Shown piece by piece: positions 9,581 through 16,204 of a stretch of 64,000 nucleotides of DNA. How positions within the stretch are numbered: the first letter of the stretch is position 1; every line of letters starts with the position of its first letter. The DNA comes from Mogibacterium sp. (GTDB lineage: Bacteria > Bacillota > Clostridia > Peptostreptococcales > Anaerovoracaceae): contig JAFRDH010000024.1 in the NCBI GenBank assembly GCA_017403955.1, positions 62,001 through 126,000 of the forward strand. The letters run 5' to 3'. A model generated the notes under the pieces. The model was given only the letters and a program-made list of their open reading frames with translations. It did no database searches and was not told the DNA's origin. A program made the position numbers and the translations under genes.

Positions 9581-10276
9581 TCAGCTGTTATTGCTCTTCG
9601 AGAATGGGCATCGTTTTCCGATACACTGATTATTCTGAGACGAATGATGACATATCACCGTATCCTTTTCCATTTCTATACCGAAGTTTTCTCTGACGAA
9701 ATCTATTGCTTCGATTATCGACAGATATGAATCCCGCTTGCAACATCTCGGGCCGCCGATCTCACCGATTCTCCCAAGAGATCTGGATGTCATCTTGTGA
9801 GACAAAGCGAATGGTTCATTCTCAAGCGGAGTGGATCCGGATATGATTGAAATAAACATACCCGAACTTATGCCTGCACCGCAGGCGCCCCAGAAGCCAC
9901 ATGAGCCGCCAGGCACGTCCTTCCCACGATCCATCATTTCCAGCAATGAGCTATGAAGATCTATATCCCCGCCTGCATTATGGTAGGCTGTTAAGAGCGC
10001 TGCTCCAACCATGACATGATGTTCAGGTCCATGCATATGGCAGAACGGCATATCCATCATTTTCTGAATAATGTGTACAGGATCCCGTGATGTTTCATGC
10101 ATGCAAAGCCCGATGATGCTGTCCAGTCCCTGTGTATGACACTCGTTGCATACATAATGACCATTGATACATCTGGTTTTGCTGTTTTCCTTCTTATGGC
10201 ATATCTCGCATTCCATCAAAACAGCTTGTTCAAGATACTCAAGCGGTGCTTTGCATATAAGGCATTCTTCGTTCAT
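9581..10276 (-). CDS. DUF5714 Cys-rich protein
   Basis: 231 residues. The N-terminus has a zinc-finger-like array: CLIC, then CEIC, then CINGHYVCNECH. The middle contains HGPEHHVMVGAALL and the Gly-rich GGSCGFWGACGAG segment. The C-terminus has a further CC pair and a CIGKRCPF ending. This pattern matches the DUF5714 family as I remember it; members often lie near radical SAM or methyltransferase genes in anaerobes, and their function is unknown. The many Cys/His suggest metal or Fe-S binding. It starts 2 bp after the xylosidase stop with SD GGAGGG inside that gene's end. Confidence 0.72.
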   Translation of the reverse strand: MNEECLICKAPLEYLEQAVLMECEICHKKENSKTRCINGHYVCNECHTQGLDSIIGLCMHETSRDPVHIIQKMMDMPFCHMHGPEHHVMVGAALLTAYHNAGGDIDLHSSLLEMMDRGKDVPGGSCGFWGACGAGISSGMFISIISGSTPLENEPFALSHKMTSRSLGRIGEIGGPRCCKRDSYLSIIEAIDFVRENFGIEMEKDTVICHHSSQNNQCIGKRCPFSKSNNS

Positions 10277-10278
10277 GA

Positions 10279-12195
10279 TTATTTCCCTCCGCCTATCCTA
10301 AATTGTTCTAATTTGCTCTTCAATGTGCTCTTTTCTGCAAACGGACCGGGTATTATTTCACCGGCTCTCTTATGTCCATAGTAGTCTGTGTCGAATAATA
10401 TAGTAGATCCGTCAGTTGATTCAAAACGCTGTTCAGGTTCGAAGGCTTTTCCGAGTATGTCTGAATCGATGATCCTGCATTCTCTCTGCACCTCATGTCT
10501 GGAAGACTTTGCACCGTCCATATACAAGTTGCCTTCCATCCAGACAGGGAGTTTGCCAAAATGAGCCTTTTCAAGTTCACCCATATCTGCCGGCCTTGTG
10601 AAATCGAACTGCGCTGACCATTCATCATATGACGGATACTCATCGAACATCCAAGTACCTGCGAGGCGGTTCTCATATTCCTTTCCGTCATCATAATCAT
10701 GCTGGATCTCGGCATCTTCTGTCGGCCATCTCTGCACGAATATGTTGTTATAGAACCGGTCGTCTCCATGCAGTATCGTCATGAAGCCCATCACTTCCGT
10801 GCGATGCGGAATATGATACGGAGTATATCTCCAGTCTGTTCCTGCTCCGACACATGTAAAAGCACCGCATATCAGGTTGTGAACAAGTGCGACTCCTTGT
10901 GTTGCAAATCTGAGGCTGACATCAGAAAGAAGGATATTATTGTCTATAATAGTCGGTCCGTGGCTGACTTCAACGAACAGATCCTGTGACATCATGCCGC
11001 CCTTGAGCTGCTTCGCCCCCTCAGGCCGCTGGTTGTCGTGGAGATAATTCGAGCTGATCCTTGTTCCCTGCGCTTCCCAGTCACACCAGATACCCATAGT
11101 GCAGTGATGGATATGATTCTTACGGATCATTACATCAATAGCTGCGTGAAGTTTGATCCCTGCGATCTCAGCTCCTCCAAGTTCCATCATATTGTTGATA
11201 TGGTGGATGTGGTTATCTTCAATCGTACTGAAGACGCTTCCCATACGTCCTATGATGCCGCCCTGCTGGCAGTCGTGTATGTCATTCCGGCGTATGATAT
11301 GGCTGCCGATGTTCTCTTTGAACCATCCGTGATATTGTCCGCGGCAGACAGAGTCTCTCTCCATCTGCGTCGGACTCTTGACATATTTTGTCGAAAAATA
11401 ATTATCATTATCAGGGTCGTAGTATCTGCCGAGAGAGATGCCGGCACATTTACTGTTGCTGATCTCGCAGTCCTCAATGATCCAGCCTTTGCTCCAGTGC
11501 GGTCCGATCATCCCGTCCTGAAAAGCAGCCGGCGGAGCCCAGGTCGTTGCTGCCTTTTCTATTCTGAACCCCCTGACCGTGATATAGTCTCTGCCGGTTT
11601 GCGCAGGGAAAAAGCATTCTCTCCTGACATTGATCTCGACTTTCTCCGTATTCGGATCCATTCCCCGGAAGTTCGCGTATATGACGGTTTCGCCGCGCTC
11701 AGAGTCTTGCTCTGTGAACCATTTGAATACGGATTTTGCCGGATCCCAGCTGACAGCACTGACATCCCCTTTCATGCAGGCTTCGAGGCTTTCCGCCTCA
11801 TACATCGCATCGCCATTCAGATACACACAGCCGGTATGCTTGTCAGCCTTGGCAAAGTACCAGTCGCCATATACAAGTGTAGTATATGGATTGTAACCGC
11901 CAAACACAGCATTATCGATCCGGATGACCCATGTGTCTCCTTCATAATGCTCCCAGTTATCTGCCGGTTCAGCTCCTGTTATCACTGCCCCCAGAGGTTC
12001 GGTGCTTATATACTCGATCCTTCTGTCTTCAGTCCCTGCGTTCAGAGGATCGACTTTCTCACGGTAGATCCCCGGCGCGACCCATACGGTATCTCCGGGC
12101 ATTGCAACTGCAGCCGCGTCATTGATATGTCTGAACGGCCTTGTGATATCCCCGTCACCGTCTATTCCTGAATTGATGTTTACATAAATATCCAT
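10279..12195 (-). CDS. GH120-like beta-xylosidase, right-handed beta-helix
   Basis: 638 residues, the same length I recall for the GH120 enzyme XylC of Thermoanaerobacterium. Long segments match that family: PFRHINDAAAVAMPGDTV near the start, IGPHWSKGWIIED (230-242), GSHIIRRNDIHDC (297-309), and AGIKLHAAID (345-354). The GH120 nucleophile and acid/base correspond to Asp372 in GIWCDWEAQGTR and Glu409 in FVEVSHGP, both present. It would release xylose from xylo-oligosaccharides. There is no signal peptide, so it acts on imported oligomers. No xylan transporter is visible nearby, which is unusual for such a gene. Confidence 0.85.
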   Translation of the reverse strand: MDIYVNINSGIDGDGDITRPFRHINDAAAVAMPGDTVWVAPGIYREKVDPLNAGTEDRRIEYISTEPLGAVITGAEPADNWEHYEGDTWVIRIDNAVFGGYNPYTTLVYGDWYFAKADKHTGCVYLNGDAMYEAESLEACMKGDVSAVSWDPAKSVFKWFTEQDSERGETVIYANFRGMDPNTEKVEINVRRECFFPAQTGRDYITVRGFRIEKAATTWAPPAAFQDGMIGPHWSKGWIIEDCEISNSKCAGISLGRYYDPDNDNYFSTKYVKSPTQMERDSVCRGQYHGWFKENIGSHIIRRNDIHDCQQGGIIGRMGSVFSTIEDNHIHHINNMMELGGAEIAGIKLHAAIDVMIRKNHIHHCTMGIWCDWEAQGTRISSNYLHDNQRPEGAKQLKGGMMSQDLFVEVSHGPTIIDNNILLSDVSLRFATQGVALVHNLICGAFTCVGAGTDWRYTPYHIPHRTEVMGFMTILHGDDRFYNNIFVQRWPTEDAEIQHDYDDGKEYENRLAGTWMFDEYPSYDEWSAQFDFTRPADMGELEKAHFGKLPVWMEGNLYMDGAKSSRHEVQRECRIIDSDILGKAFEPEQRFESTDGSTILFDTDYYGHKRAGEIIPGPFAEKSTLKSKLEQFRIGGGK

Positions 12196-12205
12196 CTTGC
12201 TTCGA

Positions 12206-13081
12206 TCAACCTTTTTTACATCTTCCGCAATCGCTGCAGCCGTTACAAATGAGTTTCATCGCACATTCCCTGCAATTATCGCAATAATGCTTCACATAGA
12301 GCCTGTCTTCAGGAACAGGCAGGCCCCAGCTGTCTACCAGTTCAAACTCCATTGGTTTTCCCTGATAGTTCATGCCTGACTTCAGCGCCTGGCTGGTTTG
12401 CAGACGCTTCCCGTTAAGGATGTATTTCTTCCCGTCTTTGAGGAAGACTGTCCCGGTCTCCATGAAGCAGAATGTTATGTCACGGGATTCGCACTCTTCC
12501 CTGAGCGATCTGATCCAGTCAAAATCGCACGGTCTTCTGCCCCCGTAGTTCTCGCCCCCGCATACGACCTGCTCTATCTGTCCGCTGTCCAGATAACTGC
12601 CTAGTTTCACTGGTCCGAGGATCGGCGCTACATAGATGCCTTTGTGTTTGAAAGGCAGTTCCAGCAAAACAGGGATCCGTTCATCGGCTCTCTTCTGGTT
12701 TTCGGTCGTGACATTAAGGAATATGTTTTCCCATCCATTCCCCCAATCCGGAGGAAGACACTCCGCTATACGCTGAGGTCTCTTGGTGACCAGTATGAAT
12801 ATCACATCACTTCTGATCCTCATGATATCCCATGCCTCGCCGCGCCACTGATCTGCTTCAGGCAGGAAGAAATCCGACGTCATGCAGACACTGATTTTCT
12901 CCCCGCTCTGTATTTTGTACCTGCCTCTCCGGTCCTTGGCAAGCGGATATCTGGCGTTTGCAGTAAGATAAATCTCAGCGCCGTTCTTATCCCTCATATC
13001 GTCGAGGAAGTACATATAGCAATTCTCACAGCCCTCGCTGCACTTGACACAACCGTGCCATGGATTCCAAATATCATGCAT
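12206..13081 (-). CDS. Gp37/Gp68 family protein (DUF5131), radical-SAM-like
   Basis: About 291 residues when started at MHDIWNPW, the usual family N-terminus. The Cys motif C14-SEG-C18-EN-C21 has CxxxCxxC spacing and follows NPWHGC. Later motifs are VCMTSDFF, ILVTKRPQRI and VVCGGENYGGRRPCDFDW, and a C-terminal Cys cluster (CDNCRECAMKLICNGCSDCGRCKKG region) could hold another Fe-S site. Function is unproven; family members occur in phages and chromosomes. The frame stays open upstream to 13456 and includes a hydrophobic segment at about 13130-13200 with AGGAGG near 13230 but no standard start codon, so I prefer 13081. Confidence 0.78.
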   Translation of the reverse strand: MHDIWNPWHGCVKCSEGCENCYMYFLDDMRDKNGAEIYLTANARYPLAKDRRGRYKIQSGEKISVCMTSDFFLPEADQWRGEAWDIMRIRSDVIFILVTKRPQRIAECLPPDWGNGWENIFLNVTTENQKRADERIPVLLELPFKHKGIYVAPILGPVKLGSYLDSGQIEQVVCGGENYGGRRPCDFDWIRSLREECESRDITFCFMETGTVFLKDGKKYILNGKRLQTSQALKSGMNYQGKPMEFELVDSWGLPVPEDRLYVKHYCDNCRECAMKLICNGCSDCGRCKKG

Positions 13082-13504
13082 ATCAGTTCTTATCTTGTCT
13101 TTACAGAGCGGATCCGTGACCATGCCGAACAGGTCCTGTCCGGTCTCGAATTTCAGCTTGTATGGCATCATTGTTACGATCAGTGCCAGAATCAGGATCA
13201 CAGCCAGTCTTCTTAAAATCTTTCTTACAATTACCTCCTGCCGGAAATAATAACTGTATGAACAGAATTGTTGTATATATGATAACACAATGGCTGCCCC
13301 GAGAGCATCACTGTTCGATCCCGGTAAGCGCCTATGTGCTATCCTTTTCCAACCCCCTTTGAGAAATCTTGTGAAGACTGAAGTTCGGGCTGAATGTCCT
13401 AAATGGGATCTTCGACCATTTCTCAACATTCTGATACAAAATGTCCGAAGTCCCAAAGGCTCAAATGGAGCTTTCTCTGGAAGCTTCAGGCAGAATCTGT
13501 TTTT
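13082..13504. other. Stretch without a confident gene
   Basis: The reading frame of the Gp37-like gene continues upstream here and encodes a membrane-like stretch (LAVILILALIVTM) preceded by an AGGAGG site near 13230. A start there would need a rare ATT codon. Beyond this I see only shadow frames. The part from about 13380 shows faint similarity to DNA near 59460 and leads into the dispersed repeat. Confidence 0.4.
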
Positions 13505-13651
13505 ACGTATCAGGATGGCCGAATGATGTTATTGATCAAAGACTATTGCATCAGGGTACTTCGTCTGTTAAGACATCAAATCCGTGATTCTGTATGAAAT
13601 CTCTAATATCCCATGGTGTTCACATCCACAGACTTCGTCTATGATGACCCT
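13505..13651. repeat. Diverged dispersed repeat, copy 1
   Basis: Hand alignment with 59550-59697 gives about 77% identity over ~146 bp with one gap, in the same orientation. The best-conserved block starts TATCAGGATGGCC. Both copies lie in gene-free DNA. Translations in all frames are broken by stops in both copies, so neither encodes an intact protein now. The origin could be a decayed mobile element or a non-coding element. Confidence 0.65.
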
Positions 13652-13798
13652 GAAAAAGCGAAATTGGATGAAATAAGCGGACGAATGCAGGAGTTGTACC
13701 CCACTGATGCTCTCAGGAGCTGAAGCTCCCGGCGTCTGTTGACGGCGTCGCTCGCTCCAATCAAGCGAGCTTGTTGGAGCTTTGCTCCTGGTTGAATC

Positions 13799-13848
13799 AC
13801 AAAAAGAGCGCCTTGCTGCAGAGGATCAATTCTACGGCAACAGGCGCT
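13799..13848 (-). terminator. Terminator of the tRNA array
   Basis: On the minus strand, AGCGCCT...AGGCGCT arms, extended by TTGC/GCAA with mismatches, are followed by CTTTTT. It lies 28 bp beyond the last tRNA. Confidence 0.65.
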
Positions 13849-13875
13849 TTATTATCTGCTTCCGCAGACTTCTCT

Positions 13876-13953
13876 TGGTGCGCACTCGTGGATTCGAACC
13901 ACGGCATTCCCGCGTATCAGACGGGTACTCTGAACCAGCTGAGTTAAATGCGC
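13876..13953 (-). tRNA. tRNA-Ile (GAT)
   Basis: Full cloverleaf with encoded CCA. Acceptor GCGCATT pairs with AGTGCGC, discriminator A. The D-stem is ACTC/GAGT. The anticodon stem is CCCGT/GCGGG with loop CTGATAC, so the anticodon is GAT. The T-stem is CGTGG/CCACG with loop TTCGAAT. This is the most canonical member of the array and the last one transcribed. Confidence 0.9.
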
Positions 13954-13991
13954 ATGACACCCTGAAACAGACTTGGACTATCAGGGTAAAT

Positions 13992-14067
13992 TGGCGGTAA
14001 CGGCTGGATTCGAACCAGCGACCTCCCGGGCTTCAACCGGGCGCTCTACCAACTGGGCTACATTACC
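13992..14067 (-). tRNA. tRNA-Phe (GAA), slightly atypical
   Basis: Acceptor GGTAATG pairs with CGTTACC, with an encoded CCA. The anticodon stem CCCGG/CCGGG carries loop TTGAAGC, giving GAA. T-arm is GCTGG/CCAGC with TTCGAAT. Unusual for tRNA-Phe: discriminator is G rather than A, position 37 is G rather than A, and the D-stem GCCC/GAGC has a C-A mismatch. Confidence 0.82.
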
Positions 14068-14078
14068 ATATTGTTGTC

Positions 14079-14153
14079 TGGCAGCCCCTGCAAGACTTGA
14101 ACTCGCACCTCCGGAATCAGAATCCGGCATCCTTCCAATTAGACGAAAGGGCT
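14079..14153 (-). tRNA. tRNA-Gln (CTG)
   Basis: Acceptor AGCCCTT pairs with AGGGGCT, discriminator G, CCA encoded. The D-arm is the GTCT/GGAT type used by Glu/Gln/Lys-like tRNAs. The anticodon stem CCGGA/TCCGG holds loop TTCTGAT, so the anticodon is CTG. T-stem GCGAG/CTTGC has one G-T pair. Confidence 0.86.
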
Positions 14154-14156
14154 ATA

Positions 14157-14232
14157 TGGCGGTCTCTGCTGGACTCGAACCTGCAACCATCGCCTTAACT
14201 GGGCGCCACTCTCCCTATTGAGCTAAGAGACC
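14157..14232 (-). tRNA. tRNA-Asn-like (GTT) with A at position 33
   Basis: The acceptor GGTCTCT/AGAGACC is perfect, with discriminator G and CCA. The anticodon arm GCGCC-CAGTTAA-GGCGA puts GTT at 34-36, but position 33, normally U in nearly all tRNAs, is A. The stem ends in a G-A mismatch. The T-stem GCAGG/CCAGC contains an A-A mismatch. It is either a decaying gene or a deliberately non-canonical tRNA; amino acid assignment is therefore tentative. Confidence 0.7.
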
Positions 14233-14261
14233 GTTTCTATACCGTGGATTGTAAATAAATT

Positions 14262-14337
14262 TGGTGATCCCCGTGGGATTTGAACCCACATCTCCCGGAT
14301 TAAGAGTCCGGTGTCCTTCCTTTTAGACGAGAGAACC
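14262..14337 (-). tRNA. tRNA-Lys (CTT)
   Basis: Acceptor GGTTCTC pairs with GGGGATC through several G-T pairs, discriminator A, CCA encoded. The anticodon stem CCGGA/TCCGG with loop CTCTTAA gives CTT. T-stem GTGGG/CCCAC with TTCAAAT is good. Four bases separate it from the next tRNA upstream, so the array must be processed from one transcript. Confidence 0.84.
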
Positions 14338-14341
14338 ATGG

Positions 14342-14416
14342 TGGTATCCCTTAGAAGAATCAAACTTCTATCCTTCGCTTCGTAGGCGAGCGTTCTTTTC
14401 GTTGAACTAAAGGGAT
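14342..14416 (-). tRNA. tRNA-Arg (ACG), non-canonical D- and T-loops
   Basis: Acceptor ATCCCTT/AAGGGAT is perfect. The D-stem GTTC/GAAC is perfect, but the D-loop AACGAAAA lacks the G18-G19 pair. The anticodon stem CTCGC/GCGAA has a terminal C-A mismatch, and the loop CTACGAA gives ACG. The T-loop is TTTGATT instead of TTCRANY. Downstream the sequence reads ACCACCA, a tandem CCA before the next tRNA. Confidence 0.75.
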
Positions 14417-14420
14417 ATAT

Positions 14421-14499
14421 TGGTGCTCCAAACAGGATTCGAACCTGCACTGAACGGAATCTCATTCCGCCTCCTCTACCGGTATTGGGATACTGGAGC
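14421..14499 (-). tRNA. tRNA with Leu anticodon (GAG) but short variable loop
   Basis: Acceptor GCTCCAG/TTGGAGC, discriminator A, CCA encoded. Anticodon stem GCGGA/TCCGT with loop ATGAGAT gives GAG. T-arm GCAGG/CCTGT with TTCGAAT. Leucine tRNAs normally carry a long variable arm; here only about 5 bases separate the anticodon and T arms, so charging by LeuRS is doubtful. It is the first tRNA of the array. Confidence 0.72.
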
Positions 14500-14516
14500 A
14501 TATATGTTTTCCTATT

Positions 14517-14553
14517 AAAAAAACCGCTTATCCCGGTTCTGAGACAAGCGGTT
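14517..14553 (-). terminator. Rho-independent terminator of the 41-residue peptide unit
   Basis: On the minus strand AACCGCTT and AAGCGGTT form a perfect 8-bp stem closed by a 16-nt loop and followed by T7. It ends the small peptide unit and stands just before the tRNA array, so the tRNAs need read-through or a promoter I could not find. Confidence 0.8.
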
Positions 14554-14580
14554 GTGGAATCTGTATATTATGTCCGGCAT

Positions 14581-14706
14581 CTAACTCAAATGCCGCACAC
14601 TCACATTGCTTGTCTCACTTTTGCACACAAAGATCTTCTTCAGTTCGATTCCCTGAAGCTTGTTTGCCATATCGATTTCCTTAATTGAAAATTCGAAAAA
14701 CAACAT
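14581..14706 (-). CDS. 41-residue peptide of unknown function
   Basis: An open frame MLFFEFSIKEIDMANKLQGI... ending VSVRHLS, 41 codons plus TAG. An AAAAGGAG site lies about 10 bases before the ATG; an internal ATG (MANKLQ) has its own AAGGAA site. It is enclosed by a strong promoter (14809-14838) and a strong terminator (14517-14553), which argues that it is a real transcription unit. There is one Cys and no signal peptide. A regulatory RNA with an incidental frame is the main alternative. I recognise no homologue. Confidence 0.5.
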   Translation of the reverse strand: MLFFEFSIKEIDMANKLQGIELKKIFVCKSETSNVSVRHLS

Positions 14707-14808
14707 TCGTCTTGTGCTCCTTTTCCTTGAAAGATTTATTATTGCTATAAGTATTCTACCTGTATTCCGGAACCGGTCCGGGGAGAGGTGGTATTTTTCT
14801 CTGTAAAG

Positions 14809-14838
14809 AATATATCATGCCGGCAGGATGACTGTAAA
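14809..14838 (-). promoter_or_regulatory. Promoter of the 41-residue peptide unit
   Basis: TTTACA (14833-14838) and TATATT (14809-14814) with an 18-bp spacer. The predicted transcript has a leader of about 100 bases before the ATG, rich in G runs (GGGGAGAGG on the plus strand), which may be structured. Confidence 0.55.
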
Positions 14839-14856
14839 TTCAACTCGTAGTTGAAT
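14838..14856. promoter_or_regulatory. Palindromic operator candidate ATTCAACT-N3-AGTTGAAT
   Basis: A perfect 8-3-8 inverted repeat abutting the -35 box of the peptide unit and directly following the SPL radical SAM gene. Without a T-run it is a poor terminator, so a protein-binding site is favoured. Confidence 0.5.
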
Positions 14857-14861
14857 AACGG

Positions 14862-15749
14862 CTATTCGCCGCTCAGGTCGAAAATACTCATTTGTGTGGC
14901 TTTTTCCGGCAGTTCACGCATAAATGTGAAACAATCCTCCGGAGTCGACATAATATCGTTTTGCTTACAAAAGCTTCGAAATACGGCTTTCAGCTCTTTC
15001 GCTCCCGGGCTTGGGAGTTCATATGCATTTCCGTAACGCTGAATATACCGCTTCTTCATTCCCGGGAAATGCTTGTCCAGCGCTGCATAATAGTATTCAC
15101 GGTCTCCTTCACGAAGTGTAAGGCCCATGCCAAAATCAATGACTCCTTTCACGCCCACTCTGGCACATTCGTTCAGGATAGATGTGATGTTCTCTTCGGT
15201 ATCGTTGATGAAAGGAAGTATCGGGGTCAGCCAGACAACTGTCGGGATGCCTATCTCCTGCATCTTCTCAAGCACTTCGATCCTTCGCCGGGTGTTGCAC
15301 ACATTCGGCTCCAGTATCCGGCACAACTCATCGTCATAGGTAGTCAGGGTGATCTGCACGACACATTTTGCACTTCGGTTTATCTCTTCGAGAAGGTCTA
15401 TGTCCCTGAGAATACGGTCAGATTTTGTCTGGATCGCAACGCCAAAGCCGTATTTATGGATTATTTCAAGGCATTTTCTTGTGAGCCGCAGCTCTTCCTC
15501 GCAATGCATATAAGGATCAGACATCGCACCGGTTCCTATCATGCACTTTTTTCTTTTGGACTTTAACGCCTTCTCAAGAAGCTCCGGCGCGTTCTGCTTG
15601 ACCTCAATATCTTCAAAAGGATGCGTAAACTGATAGCACTTGCTCCTGCTGTCGCAATAAATACATCCGTGAGTGCACCCGCGGTAAATATTCATTCCAT
15701 AATAGCCACTATTTCCGGTAAGGATTCCTTTTGCGTCAACAAAATGCAT
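14862..15749 (-). CDS. SPL family radical SAM protein
   Basis: 295 residues with radical SAM cysteines C25, C29 and C32 in YRGCTHGCIYCDS, binding a [4Fe-4S] cluster for SAM cleavage. The N-terminal KGILTGNSGYYGMNIYRGC and the TGAMSDPYMHCEEELRLTR segment are characteristic of the SplB-related (Rv2578c/SPL) group. Classical spore photoproduct lyase is longer and carries an extra conserved Cys, so DNA repair is not assured. No RiPP-type SPASM Cys cluster is seen. SD AAGGAA precedes the ATG. Confidence 0.85.
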   Translation of the reverse strand: MHFVDAKGILTGNSGYYGMNIYRGCTHGCIYCDSRSKCYQFTHPFEDIEVKQNAPELLEKALKSKRKKCMIGTGAMSDPYMHCEEELRLTRKCLEIIHKYGFGVAIQTKSDRILRDIDLLEEINRSAKCVVQITLTTYDDELCRILEPNVCNTRRRIEVLEKMQEIGIPTVVWLTPILPFINDTEENITSILNECARVGVKGVIDFGMGLTLREGDREYYYAALDKHFPGMKKRYIQRYGNAYELPSPGAKELKAVFRSFCKQNDIMSTPEDCFTFMRELPEKATQMSIFDLSGE

Positions 15750-15768
15750 TTTCTCAGTTTTCCTTATG

Positions 15769-16056
15769 CTATCTTACTGTGCGAAAGCCACGTTCATTTT
15801 CGATCACAGGGATCGTTCTGGCATCCATATATTCGATCCTCACATAGGATCCCCGCTCGATTGCGATTATGACCTTATCTATCTGCTCTTCTCTCCCCTG
15901 TATCTCCATAGTAACAGAGCCGCCCGGGTCATTTCTCACCCAGCCGGTCGCTCCGTACAAGTCAGCTGCATGCCTGGCTCTGTATCTGAAACCGACGCCC
16001 TGCACCCAGCCGTAGAACACTATATGCTTACGGGTCATTTCGTCCGTTTTATGCAT
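15769..16056 (-). CDS. Acylphosphatase
   Basis: 95 residues. Carries the acylphosphatase signature GWVQGVGFRYRAR, with the phosphate-binding loop and catalytic Arg, followed by ATGWVRNDPGGSV with the catalytic Asn. It hydrolyses carboxyl-phosphate bonds such as acetyl phosphate. The start ATG overlaps the TAA of the upstream 47-residue gene, suggesting coupling; an internal ATG six codons on (MTRKHIV) is an alternative. Confidence 0.92.
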   Translation of the reverse strand: MHKTDEMTRKHIVFYGWVQGVGFRYRARHAADLYGATGWVRNDPGGSVTMEIQGREEQIDKVIIAIERGSYVRIEYMDARTIPVIENERGFRTVR

Positions 16057-16192
16057 CGTATTTGCTGAGTAGTTTTTTCACTATGAAATATGAGATCGTC
16101 ATATCAAAGGTGTACAGTCCAAGATAGACTGCTGTGCAGAACATAGCGTGCTTCTTATAATTCCAGTTTTTGAAAAAGTCTTCCTTGATCAT
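16049..16192 (-). CDS. 47-residue single-pass membrane protein
   Basis: A short gene starting MIKEDFFKNWNYKKHAMF, with a hydrophobic central stretch (FCTAVYLGLYTFDMTISYFIV) and a Lys-rich end. GGAGG stands six bases before the ATG, an excellent ribosome site. It lies between the VOC and acylphosphatase genes and overlaps the latter's start, which supports translation. Function unknown. Confidence 0.7.
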   Translation of the reverse strand: MIKEDFFKNWNYKKHAMFCTAVYLGLYTFDMTISYFIVKKLLSKYDA

Positions 16193-16204
16193 TTTGTACC
16201 TCCA

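Noticed and set aside
11038-12171. 377-codon plus-strand frame
   Set aside because: It is the exact antisense of the GH120-like gene and has no recognisable domain or SD site.
14581-15749. RiPP pathway made of the 41-residue peptide and the radical SAM enzyme
   Set aside because: The enzyme is of the SPL type without a SPASM domain or RRE, and a terminator-less operator separates two independent units; kept only as a remote option.
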